Below are positions 16,863-23,051 of a DNA stretch of 23,128 bases, one piece after another. Origin of the DNA: a virus; the IMG/VR virus record IMGVR_UViG_3300036845_000098, positions 1-23,128 of that record; one strand, written 5' to 3'. Within the stretch, counting starts at the first letter, position 1, and each line of letters starts with the position of its first letter. Under the pieces are notes generated by a model. It was not told where the DNA came from and ran no database searches. It saw nothing but the letters and a program-made list of their open reading frames with translations. The position numbers and the translations under genes were made by a program.

Positions 16863-17369
16863 CTAGTGTGTGTATGTGAGTGTTGTCGAAACAGGGAGTG
16901 CCCCGGCGCCAACCACGAACGTCAGCGCTGAAGCGGTAGCGGTTGCTGCCGCAGAGATGACATAGCCAGTTCCGGCCGTCACAGAAACGATCGTGGCTGC
17001 GGCCGGGATGCCAGGTCCACTAATGGACTTGCCGGCATCCGCAGCAACGGCATGAGGGTCGGTGACGGTTGTGGTTGTGTTGGTCCCACATCCGGTGTCT
17101 GAACGACCGGTCAATGGAGCACCGAGGTTGATGACGTTGGAGCGGACGTACTGCGCGGCAGCATGAAGGCCTGCTACCGCCCAGCGATTCCCGCCGATGA
17201 CCTGATCGGCTACCGTCCATGTTGCGTCGTCGGGACTCGTCTCCAGATTCACGACGCAGTCCGGCGCAAGGCTGGAGACCTTCATCCCGAGATGCTTGAA
17301 TGTGGCACTAGCCCCGGCATTGACGCCAGGCCCGGCCCCAACTGCCGTAGTTGTGTGGTTAAACTGCAT
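16863..17369 (-). CDS. Beta-rich putative virion (decoration-like) protein
   Basis: A 168-aa protein. Residues about 20-85 (ASATFKHLGMKVSSL, NLETSPDDATWTVADQVIGG, then AAAQYVRSNVINLG) look like a beta sandwich of the kind found in phage decoration or adhesion proteins. Residues about 98-153 contain VTDPHAVAADAGKSISGPG and IPAAATIVSVTAG, closely patterned on the insert of the major tail protein (5852-6772). ATG at 17369 is taken because upstream in-frame starts lie inside the preceding gene; an AGAGGA-type site lies about 11 nt upstream. A surface-exposed structural role is inferred from the shared module, despite the place beside the packaging genes. Confidence 0.75.
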   Translation of the reverse strand: MQFNHTTTAVGAGPGVNAGASATFKHLGMKVSSLAPDCVVNLETSPDDATWTVADQVIGGNRWAVAGLHAAAQYVRSNVINLGAPLTGRSDTGCGTNTTTTVTDPHAVAADAGKSISGPGIPAAATIVSVTAGTGYVISAAATATASALTFVVGAGALPVSTTLTYTH

Positions 17370-17385
17370 GATTCGTCCATTCCTC

Positions 17386-17622
17386 TCAGTTGCCCGCCTT
17401 GCCGCTGCTAGAGCCGCCCTCCATGTAACTGCTATCACCGGAATCCTGACCAGGGCCAGGTACCGGTCCATCTCCTTGCTTCCATGCCTCAGGGACAACA
17501 CCCGCGCCATGACATATGGGACAGACATGAGTGTCTACCCGGCCGGTGCCGGAGCAAGGTGGGCAAACCTTCTCGCCAGCCTTGGGCTTCCGGTTCTTCT
17601 GAATCTTCACAAACGGCGGCAT
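17386..17622 (-). CDS. Small CxxC zinc-knuckle protein (DnaJ-like motif)
   Basis: A 78-aa protein. Residues 20-41 read CPPCSGTGRVDTHVCPICHG, i.e. two CxxCxGxG knuckles (Cys20, 23, 34, 37) like the central zinc region of DnaJ. The rest is a basic start (VKIQKNRKPKAGEK) and a Gly/Ser/Asp-rich tail. Such mini-proteins occur in actinobacterial phages, where their role is unknown to me; zinc binding and protein contact are likely. ATG at 17622 has AGAGGG 6 nt upstream. It overlaps the HNH gene by 16 bp. Confidence 0.82.
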   Translation of the reverse strand: MPPFVKIQKNRKPKAGEKVCPPCSGTGRVDTHVCPICHGAGVVPEAWKQGDGPVPGPGQDSGDSSYMEGGSSSGKAGN

Positions 17623-17942
17623 AACAATCCCTCTCCACAACGCAGAATTCCAGGGTGTGGCTCAACCGGACGCATCCGCATGGAACGCCGGGCAGCATTC
17701 TGCGCACCAATCTGCGCACCCGTCCGGCGCAGATGATGCGAATGACAAAGACCACGCAACATCTCAAGACGGTGGTCATCAGGCGAACCAAGATGGTCAA
17801 CTTCCGTCGAGTCCTGTCCGCAACCCCACTCCTCACCAGGAAGAATCCCCCATTGACATCCAGGGTCCCGCGCCAGAACAGAAGCGCGCAGACGCCCCCA
17901 CCCAGGGGGCAGGGGCGTGCTACGCCAGGAACCGCCGCTCAT
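17607..17942 (-). CDS. HNH endonuclease
   Basis: A 111-aa HNH nuclease. The order is GWGRLRASVLARDPGCQW (Cys29), Cys41, TEVDHLGSPDDHRLE (Asp49-His50, the general base) and LRGLCHSHHLRRTGAQ (Cys66, His69). Cys29, Cys41, Cys66 and His69 probably hold zinc. The usual Asn of the motif appears replaced near EMLRGLC. HNH proteins next to terminases take part in packaging cleavage in several phages. ATG at 17942 overlaps the stop of the 58-aa gene (ATGA), which settles the start. Confidence 0.9.
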   Translation of the reverse strand: MSGGSWRSTPLPPGWGRLRASVLARDPGCQWGILPGEEWGCGQDSTEVDHLGSPDDHRLEMLRGLCHSHHLRRTGAQIGAQNAARRSMRMRPVEPHPGILRCGEGLLCRRL

Positions 17943-18115
17943 GGTCCCGCGCCAGACGTTGCTAGACTGAGGGGAGACCGGCAAGGGAACTGGTGACCAG
18001 GAACAGTGCCCGAGACCTGGCCCGAGAACGCAACCGCGCCGCCACCAGAAGACAATCCAACAAGGGTCGTCGCCGCCTTCATGCCTTCATCCACCACCGG
18101 GCTAACATCACCCAT
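17939..18115 (-). CDS. 58-aa first gene of the late block
   Basis: A small frame from ATG at 18115 to TGA at 17941-17939 (58 aa: MGDVSPVVDEGMKAATTLVG, then LSSGGGAVAFSGQVSG). A strong site AAGGAGGT lies 5 nt or so upstream, and its stop overlaps the HNH ATG. The promoter at 18153-18181 lies about 30 nt before its start codon. The family is not recognised; it is Gly/Ser/Ala-rich with no membrane segment of usual length. The well-formed start and coupling to HNH make it likely to be translated. Confidence 0.72.
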   Translation of the reverse strand: MGDVSPVVDEGMKAATTLVGLSSGGGAVAFSGQVSGTVPGHQFPCRSPLSLATSGAGP

Positions 18116-18152
18116 CTGTCCACCTCCTTCAGCGCGGTTACGTCACGAGATG

Positions 18153-18181
18153 AGTATACCCGATCCGCCCCGGCTAGGGAA
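18153..18181 (-). promoter_or_regulatory. Main late promoter
   Basis: Minus strand: TTCCCT (18181-18176), exactly 17 bases, then TATACT (18158-18153). Predicted start is near 18146, about 30 nt before the 58-aa gene. The 12 bases ending at the -10 (CGGATCGGGTAT) are nearly the same as those at 20512-20540 and 20714-20742. Confidence 0.78.
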
Positions 18182-18191
18182 GAAACGGTCG

Positions 18192-18222
18192 ACTATACTC
18201 TAGCGGAACAATAACTATACTC
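18192..18222. repeat. Direct repeat ACTATACTC x2 upstream of late promoter
   Basis: ACTATACTC occurs at 18192-18200 and 18214-18222, 22 bp apart (about two helical turns). Relative to the predicted late start near 18146 the copies are centred around -50 and -72, where activators usually bind. Each copy also contains TATACT on the plus strand and could instead be a -10, but no matching -35 is seen. Confidence 0.6.
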
Positions 18223-18262
18223 CTCAATAGAATACCCCCCAAGCACCGGGGGAAAAGGATGA

Positions 18263-18360
18263 ATGAGAGACGCCTTGGTATACAAGGTCGTCCCGGCTCT
18301 CTATAGGGACCTTTAGGGTCCCGAGAGCGGGGAGGATGTTTATACCAAGGCGGAACTCAT
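18263..18360. terminator. Long hairpin between replication and late blocks
   Basis: A 98-nt imperfect inverted repeat. The outer arms are ATGAG-NNN-CGCCTTGGTATA (18263-18282) and its complement (18341-18360). The inner arms are GCTCTC (18296-18301) with GAGAGC (18323-18328), and GGGACC (18306-18311) with GGTCCC (18317-18322). The loop is TTTAG. It lies 23 bp past the helicase stop, so it probably ends leftward early transcripts. There is no clear U-run on either side. A smaller hairpin, CCCCC / GGGGG, lies beside it at about 18235-18251. Confidence 0.65.
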
Positions 18361-18382
18361 CATTCCCTCGAATCTCAATATA

Positions 18383-19531
18383 CTAATCTGGTAGCGAATA
18401 TCTCTTCTCAGAACCTACCCTTTTCAAGATGATTCGGCCATCATCTACCGCTTCCTTGATAAGGATAGTTTTATCAGTATTTCCACACATCATAGCCCTT
18501 TGTAGCTCACCCGCTCGCGCGTAGTCCCTATCATTATTGATAAGAAGTAGTGCTAGAATGTCCTCTACCGGGCCATCATTCCCGGCCGAAAGTTCTTGCC
18601 ATTCGCCGGGGAAGAAGTTCATCCCGGAGTCGGTACATTCGACGTCGATAAGCATCATCTGCTGCGCGGGAAGTGTACCGGAACGGTCCTTGTTTACATG
18701 TACTGATACCTGTCCGTCCCGGCCTATCGAGAATGGGAATTCGACCCTAAAGACTAGGTCAACATCGCATACTGCGCCCTTATCTGAGCTACCACGCCCG
18801 CGCGAGTCATCATAGTGTCCGGTATGGTCTATGATGATAGAACACTCGACTCCGGAACATGCCGAAACGGTCCAGTCCCTGACACCTTGCGGGTCATTTT
18901 CTGACGTTCCGGAAGCCGCCAAAAATGGCGTCATCGAGTCGAATAGAATGCCCGAACACCCGAGAACCACCACAGATCTTGCGAGCGCGCGGCCATGTTC
19001 TACCAGATCTGGAGTCATGTCATCCGGCATTCTAATGTAGAAGATACGACGCAATTCGGCGTCCGTAGCGCCGAGCTGCCGAAGTGCTTGCTTACATCTT
19101 CCGGAGCCCATCTCAAGGTCACATACGGCCCATTTCTCGCCCGCGCGGATGCGCTGTAGTACGCACCAGTAAGCAAACCTGGTCTTCCCACTTCCGGCCG
19201 GGCCGGAGATTCTATGCACCCCACTTGAAAGCAGAACTCCACTCGCATCGAGTTCAACTGGCTCGGGGTCAAAAACATCGAGAAGGCATATCGGCGTGAA
19301 CTTACTCTCGTCGCCACCTTTGCGCAGGCGCTCTTCACGCAAGGTACGCTTTGCCTCTTCGCGAGCACGCTCGTAGACGAGTGCCCTAGCATTCTCGATT
19401 ATCTGCGCTCTATCTTGCTCTGCTGTAGAACCGGTGTATGGCATCTCTATGTCTTCGCGATTTACACCAGGACCCTCGCCGCGCCGGATGTAGTTGTTGT
19501 CATCGTCATCGTGACGGTTATTGTTTGTCAT
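18383..19531 (-). CDS. RecA-fold replicative helicase / RepA-like ATPase
   Basis: A 382-aa protein. A polar, charged start (residues 1-75, NNNRHDDDDNN and a long Arg/Glu helix) is followed by a RecA/AAA_25 core. Walker A is GPAGSGKT at 110-117, the acidic DLEMGSGR at 138-145, Walker B GILFDSM with Asp198, an IIIDHTGHYDDSRGRGSSDK sensor/finger stretch at 232-251, and a winged-helix-like tail (AGELQRAMM, then DDGRIILKRVGSEKRYSL). It would act as hexameric helicase beside the PrimPol enzyme. ATG at 19531 has GGAGGAG 6 nt upstream and overlaps the PrimPol stop by 4 bp; earlier in-frame starts lie inside that gene. Confidence 0.88.
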   Translation of the reverse strand: MTNNNRHDDDDNNYIRRGEGPGVNREDIEMPYTGSTAEQDRAQIIENARALVYERAREEAKRTLREERLRKGGDESKFTPICLLDVFDPEPVELDASGVLLSSGVHRISGPAGSGKTRFAYWCVLQRIRAGEKWAVCDLEMGSGRCKQALRQLGATDAELRRIFYIRMPDDMTPDLVEHGRALARSVVVLGCSGILFDSMTPFLAASGTSENDPQGVRDWTVSACSGVECSIIIDHTGHYDDSRGRGSSDKGAVCDVDLVFRVEFPFSIGRDGQVSVHVNKDRSGTLPAQQMMLIDVECTDSGMNFFPGEWQELSAGNDGPVEDILALLLINNDRDYARAGELQRAMMCGNTDKTILIKEAVDDGRIILKRVGSEKRYSLPD

Positions 19532-20601
19532 GATGTTCTCCTCCAGTCGGCGCTCCCTATCGAGCACACGTCTATATCTTCCTGCGGAACGGCAGCGGCA
19601 TTAGCCATAGCCGTATTGACTGCCCCGGCCCATTCCGAACGGAGGTTCCGGCGGCGTCCTGCGTGTGAGAAGTCCCACTCCAGAATGTTCAGCGCCGCTT
19701 CTAGGCCCTTGTGCCCCTCAGCGGCATTCATACATAGATGCGTTACGGCCTGACAAAGTTCATCGTGAAGGCCACCCAGGACTCCTGCGACGCGGATCTT
19801 GGTTGCTTCCTGTTCGGCCGCATGTGACATGTACTTACACATCGCCCCACTACCTACCCGAGCATACCAGGCAGCAACTTCCTCACTCCGCGCCCGCTCG
19901 GTGACAGTATAGTCGCGTTCTGACATCAGGTACCGCGCCCATGGAACTGGCAACTCAGGCAACTCCTCGGGGCGCGGTGCTAGGACAGGGTCATCTCCGC
20001 TCCACCACCTATACAACCGGCCCGTTGAATTATGTACGGAGGGAGCCACAGTCGCGAACCGGTGATGATACTGCGCTATCTCGACGCCGGAACCGGGTCC
20101 AAGGTCTGTCACCCACACTCGGCGCACGGAACGGGGAGCATGGAACAGGTAGATCCCCGACACGCCATCTTCCGGCATGCGGGAAGTTGACCTCCAGGTC
20201 AGCGGCAAGTGGCATTGAAGGCGTTGCGCGAGGAACATTATTGTCCGGTGTCCGTCACGGCCTTCATACGCATCTACGTCTATGCCAATAATGTCCCAGG
20301 GCAGCCGCAACCCGAGATTCGCCTGCGCATACTTGGCAATCAGGCCAGGGAGATCCTCATCACTAATATCAACGCCAGCATGCCCGGTAACGCCCTTGAC
20401 CAGTGGTGCTTTCGTACCCTGCCGCGCGACCGGGATCGTTCCTGTCCAGCCAAGCTCCCGGTAGCGTCCGGCCCCGTCCCTGAAGGGAAAACGCCTGGTC
20501 CCGCGCGGGTCTTTACTTTCAGCCCCGGATCGGGTAGACTCGTCCATAGGGAACCTCACTTCCCTGACGGCGGGCCAGAGCGGCAACTCCAGGCCCGCCA
20601 T
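19528..20601 (-). CDS. Bifunctional DNA primase/polymerase (PrimPol)
   Basis: A 357-aa protein with the N-terminal PrimPol domain. GWTGTIPVARQGTKAPLVKG at 51-70 is the family opening. LGLRLPWDIIGIDVDAYEG contains the catalytic pair Asp108-x-Asp110. SGIYLFHAP near 148-156 and VEIAQYHHRFATVAPSVH with His190 follow. The C-terminal third is helical (AEQEATKIRVAGVLGGLHDE). It starts DNA chains for the phage; the helicase gene follows with a 4-bp overlap. ATG at 20601 (GGAAG 6 nt upstream) is chosen; ATG at 20547 also has a GAGG site, and would drop 18 residues before the domain. Confidence 0.9.
   Translation of the reverse strand: MAGLELPLWPAVREVRFPMDESTRSGAESKDPRGTRRFPFRDGAGRYRELGWTGTIPVARQGTKAPLVKGVTGHAGVDISDEDLPGLIAKYAQANLGLRLPWDIIGIDVDAYEGRDGHRTIMFLAQRLQCHLPLTWRSTSRMPEDGVSGIYLFHAPRSVRRVWVTDLGPGSGVEIAQYHHRFATVAPSVHNSTGRLYRWWSGDDPVLAPRPEELPELPVPWARYLMSERDYTVTERARSEEVAAWYARVGSGAMCKYMSHAAEQEATKIRVAGVLGGLHDELCQAVTHLCMNAAEGHKGLEAALNILEWDFSHAGRRRNLRSEWAGAVNTAMANAAAVPQEDIDVCSIGSADWRRTS
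20512..20540 (+). promoter_or_regulatory. Promoter-like element inside the PrimPol gene
   Basis: Plus strand: TTTACT (20512-20517), 17 bases, TAGACT (20535-20540). The stretch CCGGATCGGGTAGACTCG differs from that of the element at 20714-20742 only at the TARRCT bases. It would read rightward into the divergent region towards the resolvase gene, antisense to the PrimPol start. Confidence 0.5.
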
Positions 20602-20668
20602 CTTAATCTTCCGTTTACCGGCCGTATACCGGCGCGAAATCCCGAGTATACTCCCCGGACATGCTACA

Positions 20669-20696
20669 AGTCTAGCCCCCTTCCCGGCCGGGAAAA
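20669..20696 (-). promoter_or_regulatory. Candidate leftward promoter for the replication pair
   Basis: Minus strand: TTTTCC (20696-20691), 16 bases, TAGACT (20674-20669), about 65 nt before the PrimPol ATG. It overlaps the inverted repeat TTCCCGGCCGGGAA (20681-20694). A palindrome GAGTATACTC (20644-20653) lies just downstream and could be an operator. The -35 is a weaker match than in the other elements. Confidence 0.45.
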
Positions 20697-20713
20697 TTGT
20701 TTCGCTTGCCCCC

Positions 20714-20742
20714 TTCCCTTCCCCGGCCGGATCGGGTAAGCT
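20714..20742 (+). promoter_or_regulatory. Rightward promoter for the resolvase gene
   Basis: Plus strand: TTCCCT (20714-20719), exactly 17 bases, TAAGCT (20737-20742). Predicted start near 20749, which leaves a 100-nt leader before ATG at 20850. Confidence 0.72.
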
Positions 20743-20751
20743 CGAATAGCG

Positions 20752-20781
20752 CGCTCCGGTTTACTCGCCTTTTCCGGAGCG
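20752..20781 (+). other. Hairpin in the resolvase leader
   Basis: CGCTCCGG (20752-20759) pairs perfectly with CCGGAGCG (20774-20781) around a 14-nt loop. It begins within a few bases of the predicted transcript start, so it may stabilise the 5' end or act in control. The loop ends in TTTT but no U-run follows the stem. Confidence 0.6.
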
Positions 20782-20849
20782 TGTCCGGGCTGGTCGCGGG
20801 ATATGGGAAGAGCGCCCCTGCGATCAGTCCGGCATCTGGAGGGGGAGGG

Positions 20850-21371
20850 ATGCCGACCAAGCACTTGCATATAATGGGTATTGATCCCGGCGGCACAACC
20901 GGCTGGTACCTCATGACGGTTCCCCGTGACTGTATTTTCGGGGATGCTCCGGCCGCTATTTGGGAGCATGACTGGGGCGAGTTCGACGGGCCGGAACCAA
21001 AGCAAGCCGTAGAGATTGCCCGCCTAGTCCGGGAAGTACAGTCCCTCGATTATAAGACCGGCGTCGCAATGATCGTAGAAGCGTGGGACCAGGACCCTAC
21101 CTTTCACTCAACCGACCCTGAGGCCCTTTCCCCGGTACGCCTAGGCGCGATGTACCAGCTGTTGAAGCACCAGAAGCAGCTCGGGGACGCTACCCTTACA
21201 TTCCAGCACCGCGCGATGGCATTCTCAACCGCCACAGACGAACGCCTCAAGGCATGGGGATTGTGGGTTAAGGGAAGTGACCATGTCCGCGCGGCACTGC
21301 GGCATACCATAACAGCATTGCGGCGAGCACGCAACAGTCCCGAGTTTGCGGCAGAACTATGGACCTACTAG
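20850..21371 (+). CDS. RuvC-like Holliday junction resolvase
   Basis: A 173-aa protein with an RNase H/RuvC fold. IMGIDPGGTTGWYLM gives the first catalytic Asp12, MIVEAWD gives Glu77, and KGSDHVRAALRHTITALRRA carries the late acidic residue Asp144 with His145 and His152. It would resolve branched DNA left by replication and recombination before packaging. ATG at 20850 follows an excellent GGAGGGGGAGG site; the longer reading from 20697 crosses the promoter and is rejected. It sits alone under the promoter at 20714-20742, divergent from the replication pair. Confidence 0.88.
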   Translation: MPTKHLHIMGIDPGGTTGWYLMTVPRDCIFGDAPAAIWEHDWGEFDGPEPKQAVEIARLVREVQSLDYKTGVAMIVEAWDQDPTFHSTDPEALSPVRLGAMYQLLKHQKQLGDATLTFQHRAMAFSTATDERLKAWGLWVKGSDHVRAALRHTITALRRARNSPEFAAELWTY

Positions 21372-21397
21372 AGCCGAAATTGTTTTCCGGAAAGGGC

Positions 21398-21426
21398 TTC
21401 CCTTACCGGGAATAATCCGGTAGGCT
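21398..21426 (+). promoter_or_regulatory. Rightward promoter for the two small genes
   Basis: Plus strand: TTCCCT (21398-21403), exactly 17 bases, TAGGCT (21421-21426). Predicted start is near 21432, some 20 nt before ATG at 21452. It lies in the 80-bp gap after the resolvase stop. Confidence 0.68.
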
Positions 21427-21451
21427 AGTCCTAACGGCGAATCGGACGGGG

Positions 21452-21730
21452 ATGGGGGAGAGTGTGCTACTAGTCGAGCAGTACCTTAGCGAGCACTGGG
21501 CTCTAGGCGTGAGCCCTGCCATGAAGCTCATGACGGTAATGCTCGACGTAGCCTATCGCGAGGGTGCGCTAGAACTAGGCGGCGACCAGCTCCCACTCTT
21601 CACGATGGAACTCCTCGACTGGCTGCTCAGCAGTGCTGTCGGGAAAGACTGGACATTCACCCCCTTCGAGCGGAGCCGGGTAACGGCTATCATGCTCGAA
21701 GCGAAGACCAACAACGCGAATCGGCATTGA
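21452..21730 (+). CDS. Hypothetical 92-aa helical protein
   Basis: A small, mostly helical acidic protein (VLLVEQYLSEHWALGVSPAM, then KLMTVMLDVAYREGALELGG and MELLDWLLSSAVG). No family recognised. ATG at 21452 follows GGACGGG only closely; GTG at 21464, in frame and after GGGGGAG, is a real alternative. The next gene follows after 11 bp, so the two probably share one transcript from 21398-21426. Confidence 0.72.
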   Translation: MGESVLLVEQYLSEHWALGVSPAMKLMTVMLDVAYREGALELGGDQLPLFTMELLDWLLSSAVGKDWTFTPFERSRVTAIMLEAKTNNANRH

Positions 21731-21741
21731 AAGGCGAGAAG

Positions 21742-22173
21742 ATGCTAGAGCCGGCATTCAAGAAATGGGTCTCGGAAGTCGATACGGTCATCCTGGTGTG
21801 CTGGGACCTCGGACATATCTGGGACGCGGACCTGTACGACAACATCGAGAAGCGCCCACACGGAGCGCACCTACTCGTCGGCTCATGCGACCGAGGTTGC
21901 GGAGTAGTCCGGGCGCGGTACCTGAATGCCTCATGGCGGCCGGACGCGGCGAAGAACAGCTACAAGTACCCTCGCAACTACTCGCCCAAGGGCCTCATCG
22001 ACTCCCCGTTCTTCATGTCCTGGGAGCACCGCGCGTACATCCGGAAGGAGATCTCCCGGCGCTACAAGGCAGGCCAGAAGGGCGCTCCTGACGATGCCAG
22101 CTCTACTGTTCAGGTCCGGACCTCGCGCGGTACCACGAACGTCATCGACGCCCAGGCGAAGTTCTCCGGGTAG
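21742..22173 (+). CDS. Hypothetical 143-aa protein with CxxGCG motif
   Basis: It opens with a short helix, then VILVCWDLGHIWDADLYDN, and LLVGSCDRGCGVVRARYLNA with a CDRGCG pair and His28/Cys residues that could bind zinc. Then come SYKYPRNYSPKGLID, SPFFMSWEHRAYIRKEISRR and a polar tail. The layout (W-x-LGH, C-x3-C, R-rich) recalls small zinc-ribbon-like proteins of actinophages, but I cannot name a function. ATG at 21742 has AAAGG 7 nt upstream; TTG at 21727 overlaps the previous gene and is less likely. Codons are strongly G/C-ending. Confidence 0.78.
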   Translation: MLEPAFKKWVSEVDTVILVCWDLGHIWDADLYDNIEKRPHGAHLLVGSCDRGCGVVRARYLNASWRPDAAKNSYKYPRNYSPKGLIDSPFFMSWEHRAYIRKEISRRYKAGQKGAPDDASSTVQVRTSRGTTNVIDAQAKFSG

Positions 22174-22186
22174 CATGATGAAGACT

Positions 22187-22234
22187 CCCGCCCGCGTACC
22201 AGTCTCCCCCAGAAACCGCCGGTGCGCGGGCGGG
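22187..22234 (+). terminator. GC-rich inverted repeat after the 143-aa gene
   Basis: CCCGCCCGCG (22187-22196) and its exact complement CGCGGGCGGG (22225-22234) enclose 28 nt. There is no U-run, so it is either a GC-type terminator or a leader structure. TATACT follows at 22237-22242 without a matching -35. The loop TCCCCCAG (22205-22212) could instead pair with CTGGGGGA (22251-22258), giving two exclusive folds ahead of the secreted-protein gene. Confidence 0.5.
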
Positions 22235-22299
22235 CCTATACTTCCCCGGACTGGGGGAAAGCCGGCAGGAAAGCCCTGTCGGAGAACGAAAGGTACCAA

Positions 22300-22989
22300 A
22301 TGTTTTTCAGGAAGTCGGTAGTACTCGGAGCGGCAATCGCATGTGCCGCCATCATCCCGGCAGGCGGGGCCGCAATGGCCTCTCCGTCCGTCAATCGTCC
22401 GGCCGCGACACCGTCGTGTGGCCACCAGTGCATCGACCCGTATAACCGGGTGTGGGGTAAGGGGGAAGTACTCGACGCGCTCAGCGGCGGCAACGGAACC
22501 GTCGGAGAACTGGTCGGCCTGTCACGCCAGACAAACTCCAACGCGGGCGAGGACTTCACCTACAACTTCGACGGCCCGGTCACGGAACTGGTCGGCACCG
22601 GCCAGCTCTCGCCCGTCACCATCGACCACTACGCCGGGGACTACGCATTCGAGCTCACGTACGAGCCGAATGGCGAGGACTCTGACCTGTGCGTCGGCCT
22701 CAACGCGGGCGTTCCCTCGCAGGGCTGGAAGCTCAAGCTAGAGCCTTGTGGCGTCTCGGCCGACACGATCTGGATCGTGGACTTCTCCGGCAACGGTTCC
22801 GGCTTCGCCAGTGTGATCTCCGGGACGACAACCAAGTTCTCTCACCCGCTCTCCTGGACGTACCCCAGCTCGGCAACCCCGTTCGACAGCCCACGTCCGT
22901 CGATCGTGGTCGACGACCTGCTGACCAACTCGCGAGGGTTCCACCCGAACGAGCAGCAGTGGGGCGCAAGGTTCGGCGTCATCAAGTAA
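22300..22989 (+). CDS. Secreted protein with Sec signal peptide (host-like)
   Basis: A 229-aa protein. MFFRKSVVLGAAIACAAIIP and GGAAMASP form a signal peptide (RK start, hydrophobic core about residues 6-21, AMA-S cleavage near 27). The mature part has Cys37 and Cys41 in SCGHQCID, then RQTNSNAGEDFTYNFDGPVT, YAFELTYEPNGEDSDLCVGL, LKLEPCGVSADTIWIVDF and a C-terminal QQWGARFGVIK: an all-beta, disulfide-containing exported protein. The pattern recalls secreted proteins of unknown function in Streptomyces-like bacteria (from memory). ATG at 22300 has AAAGG 6 nt upstream. Its own terminator follows. Strong G/C-ending codons fit acquisition from a high-GC host. Role unknown; a lysogeny or superinfection trait is only a guess. 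Confidence 0.82.
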   Translation: MFFRKSVVLGAAIACAAIIPAGGAAMASPSVNRPAATPSCGHQCIDPYNRVWGKGEVLDALSGGNGTVGELVGLSRQTNSNAGEDFTYNFDGPVTELVGTGQLSPVTIDHYAGDYAFELTYEPNGEDSDLCVGLNAGVPSQGWKLKLEPCGVSADTIWIVDFSGNGSGFASVISGTTTKFSHPLSWTYPSSATPFDSPRPSIVVDDLLTNSRGFHPNEQQWGARFGVIK

Positions 22990-23014
22990 CACTGCCGTAA
23001 CAACTTCATAAGCC

Positions 23015-23051
23015 GAAGCCCGGTCCACTCCGCTTGTGGGCCGGGCTTCTT
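23015..23051 (+). terminator. Intrinsic terminator after the secreted-protein gene
   Basis: GAAGCCCGG (23015-23023) and CCGGGCTTC (23041-23049) pair perfectly, extended inward by CCAC / GTGG around a 7-nt loop, and are followed by TTTAC. It ends rightward transcription 26 nt past the stop. Confidence 0.88.

Noticed and set aside
17655-18214. Plus-strand open frames of 100-113 codons opposite the HNH and 58-aa genes
   Set aside because: Antisense to better supported genes with coupled starts; the translations are low-complexity and have no ribosome binding sites.
18192-18222. TATACT boxes as rightward promoters
   Set aside because: No TTCCCT or TTGACA-like hexamer lies 16-18 bases upstream, and transcription would run antisense into the helicase gene; listed as repeats instead.
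20697-20849. N-terminal extension of the RuvC-like gene
   Set aside because: The extension crosses the TTCCCT-N17-TAAGCT promoter and the leader hairpin; ATG at 20850 has a far better ribosome binding site, and the family begins at that point.
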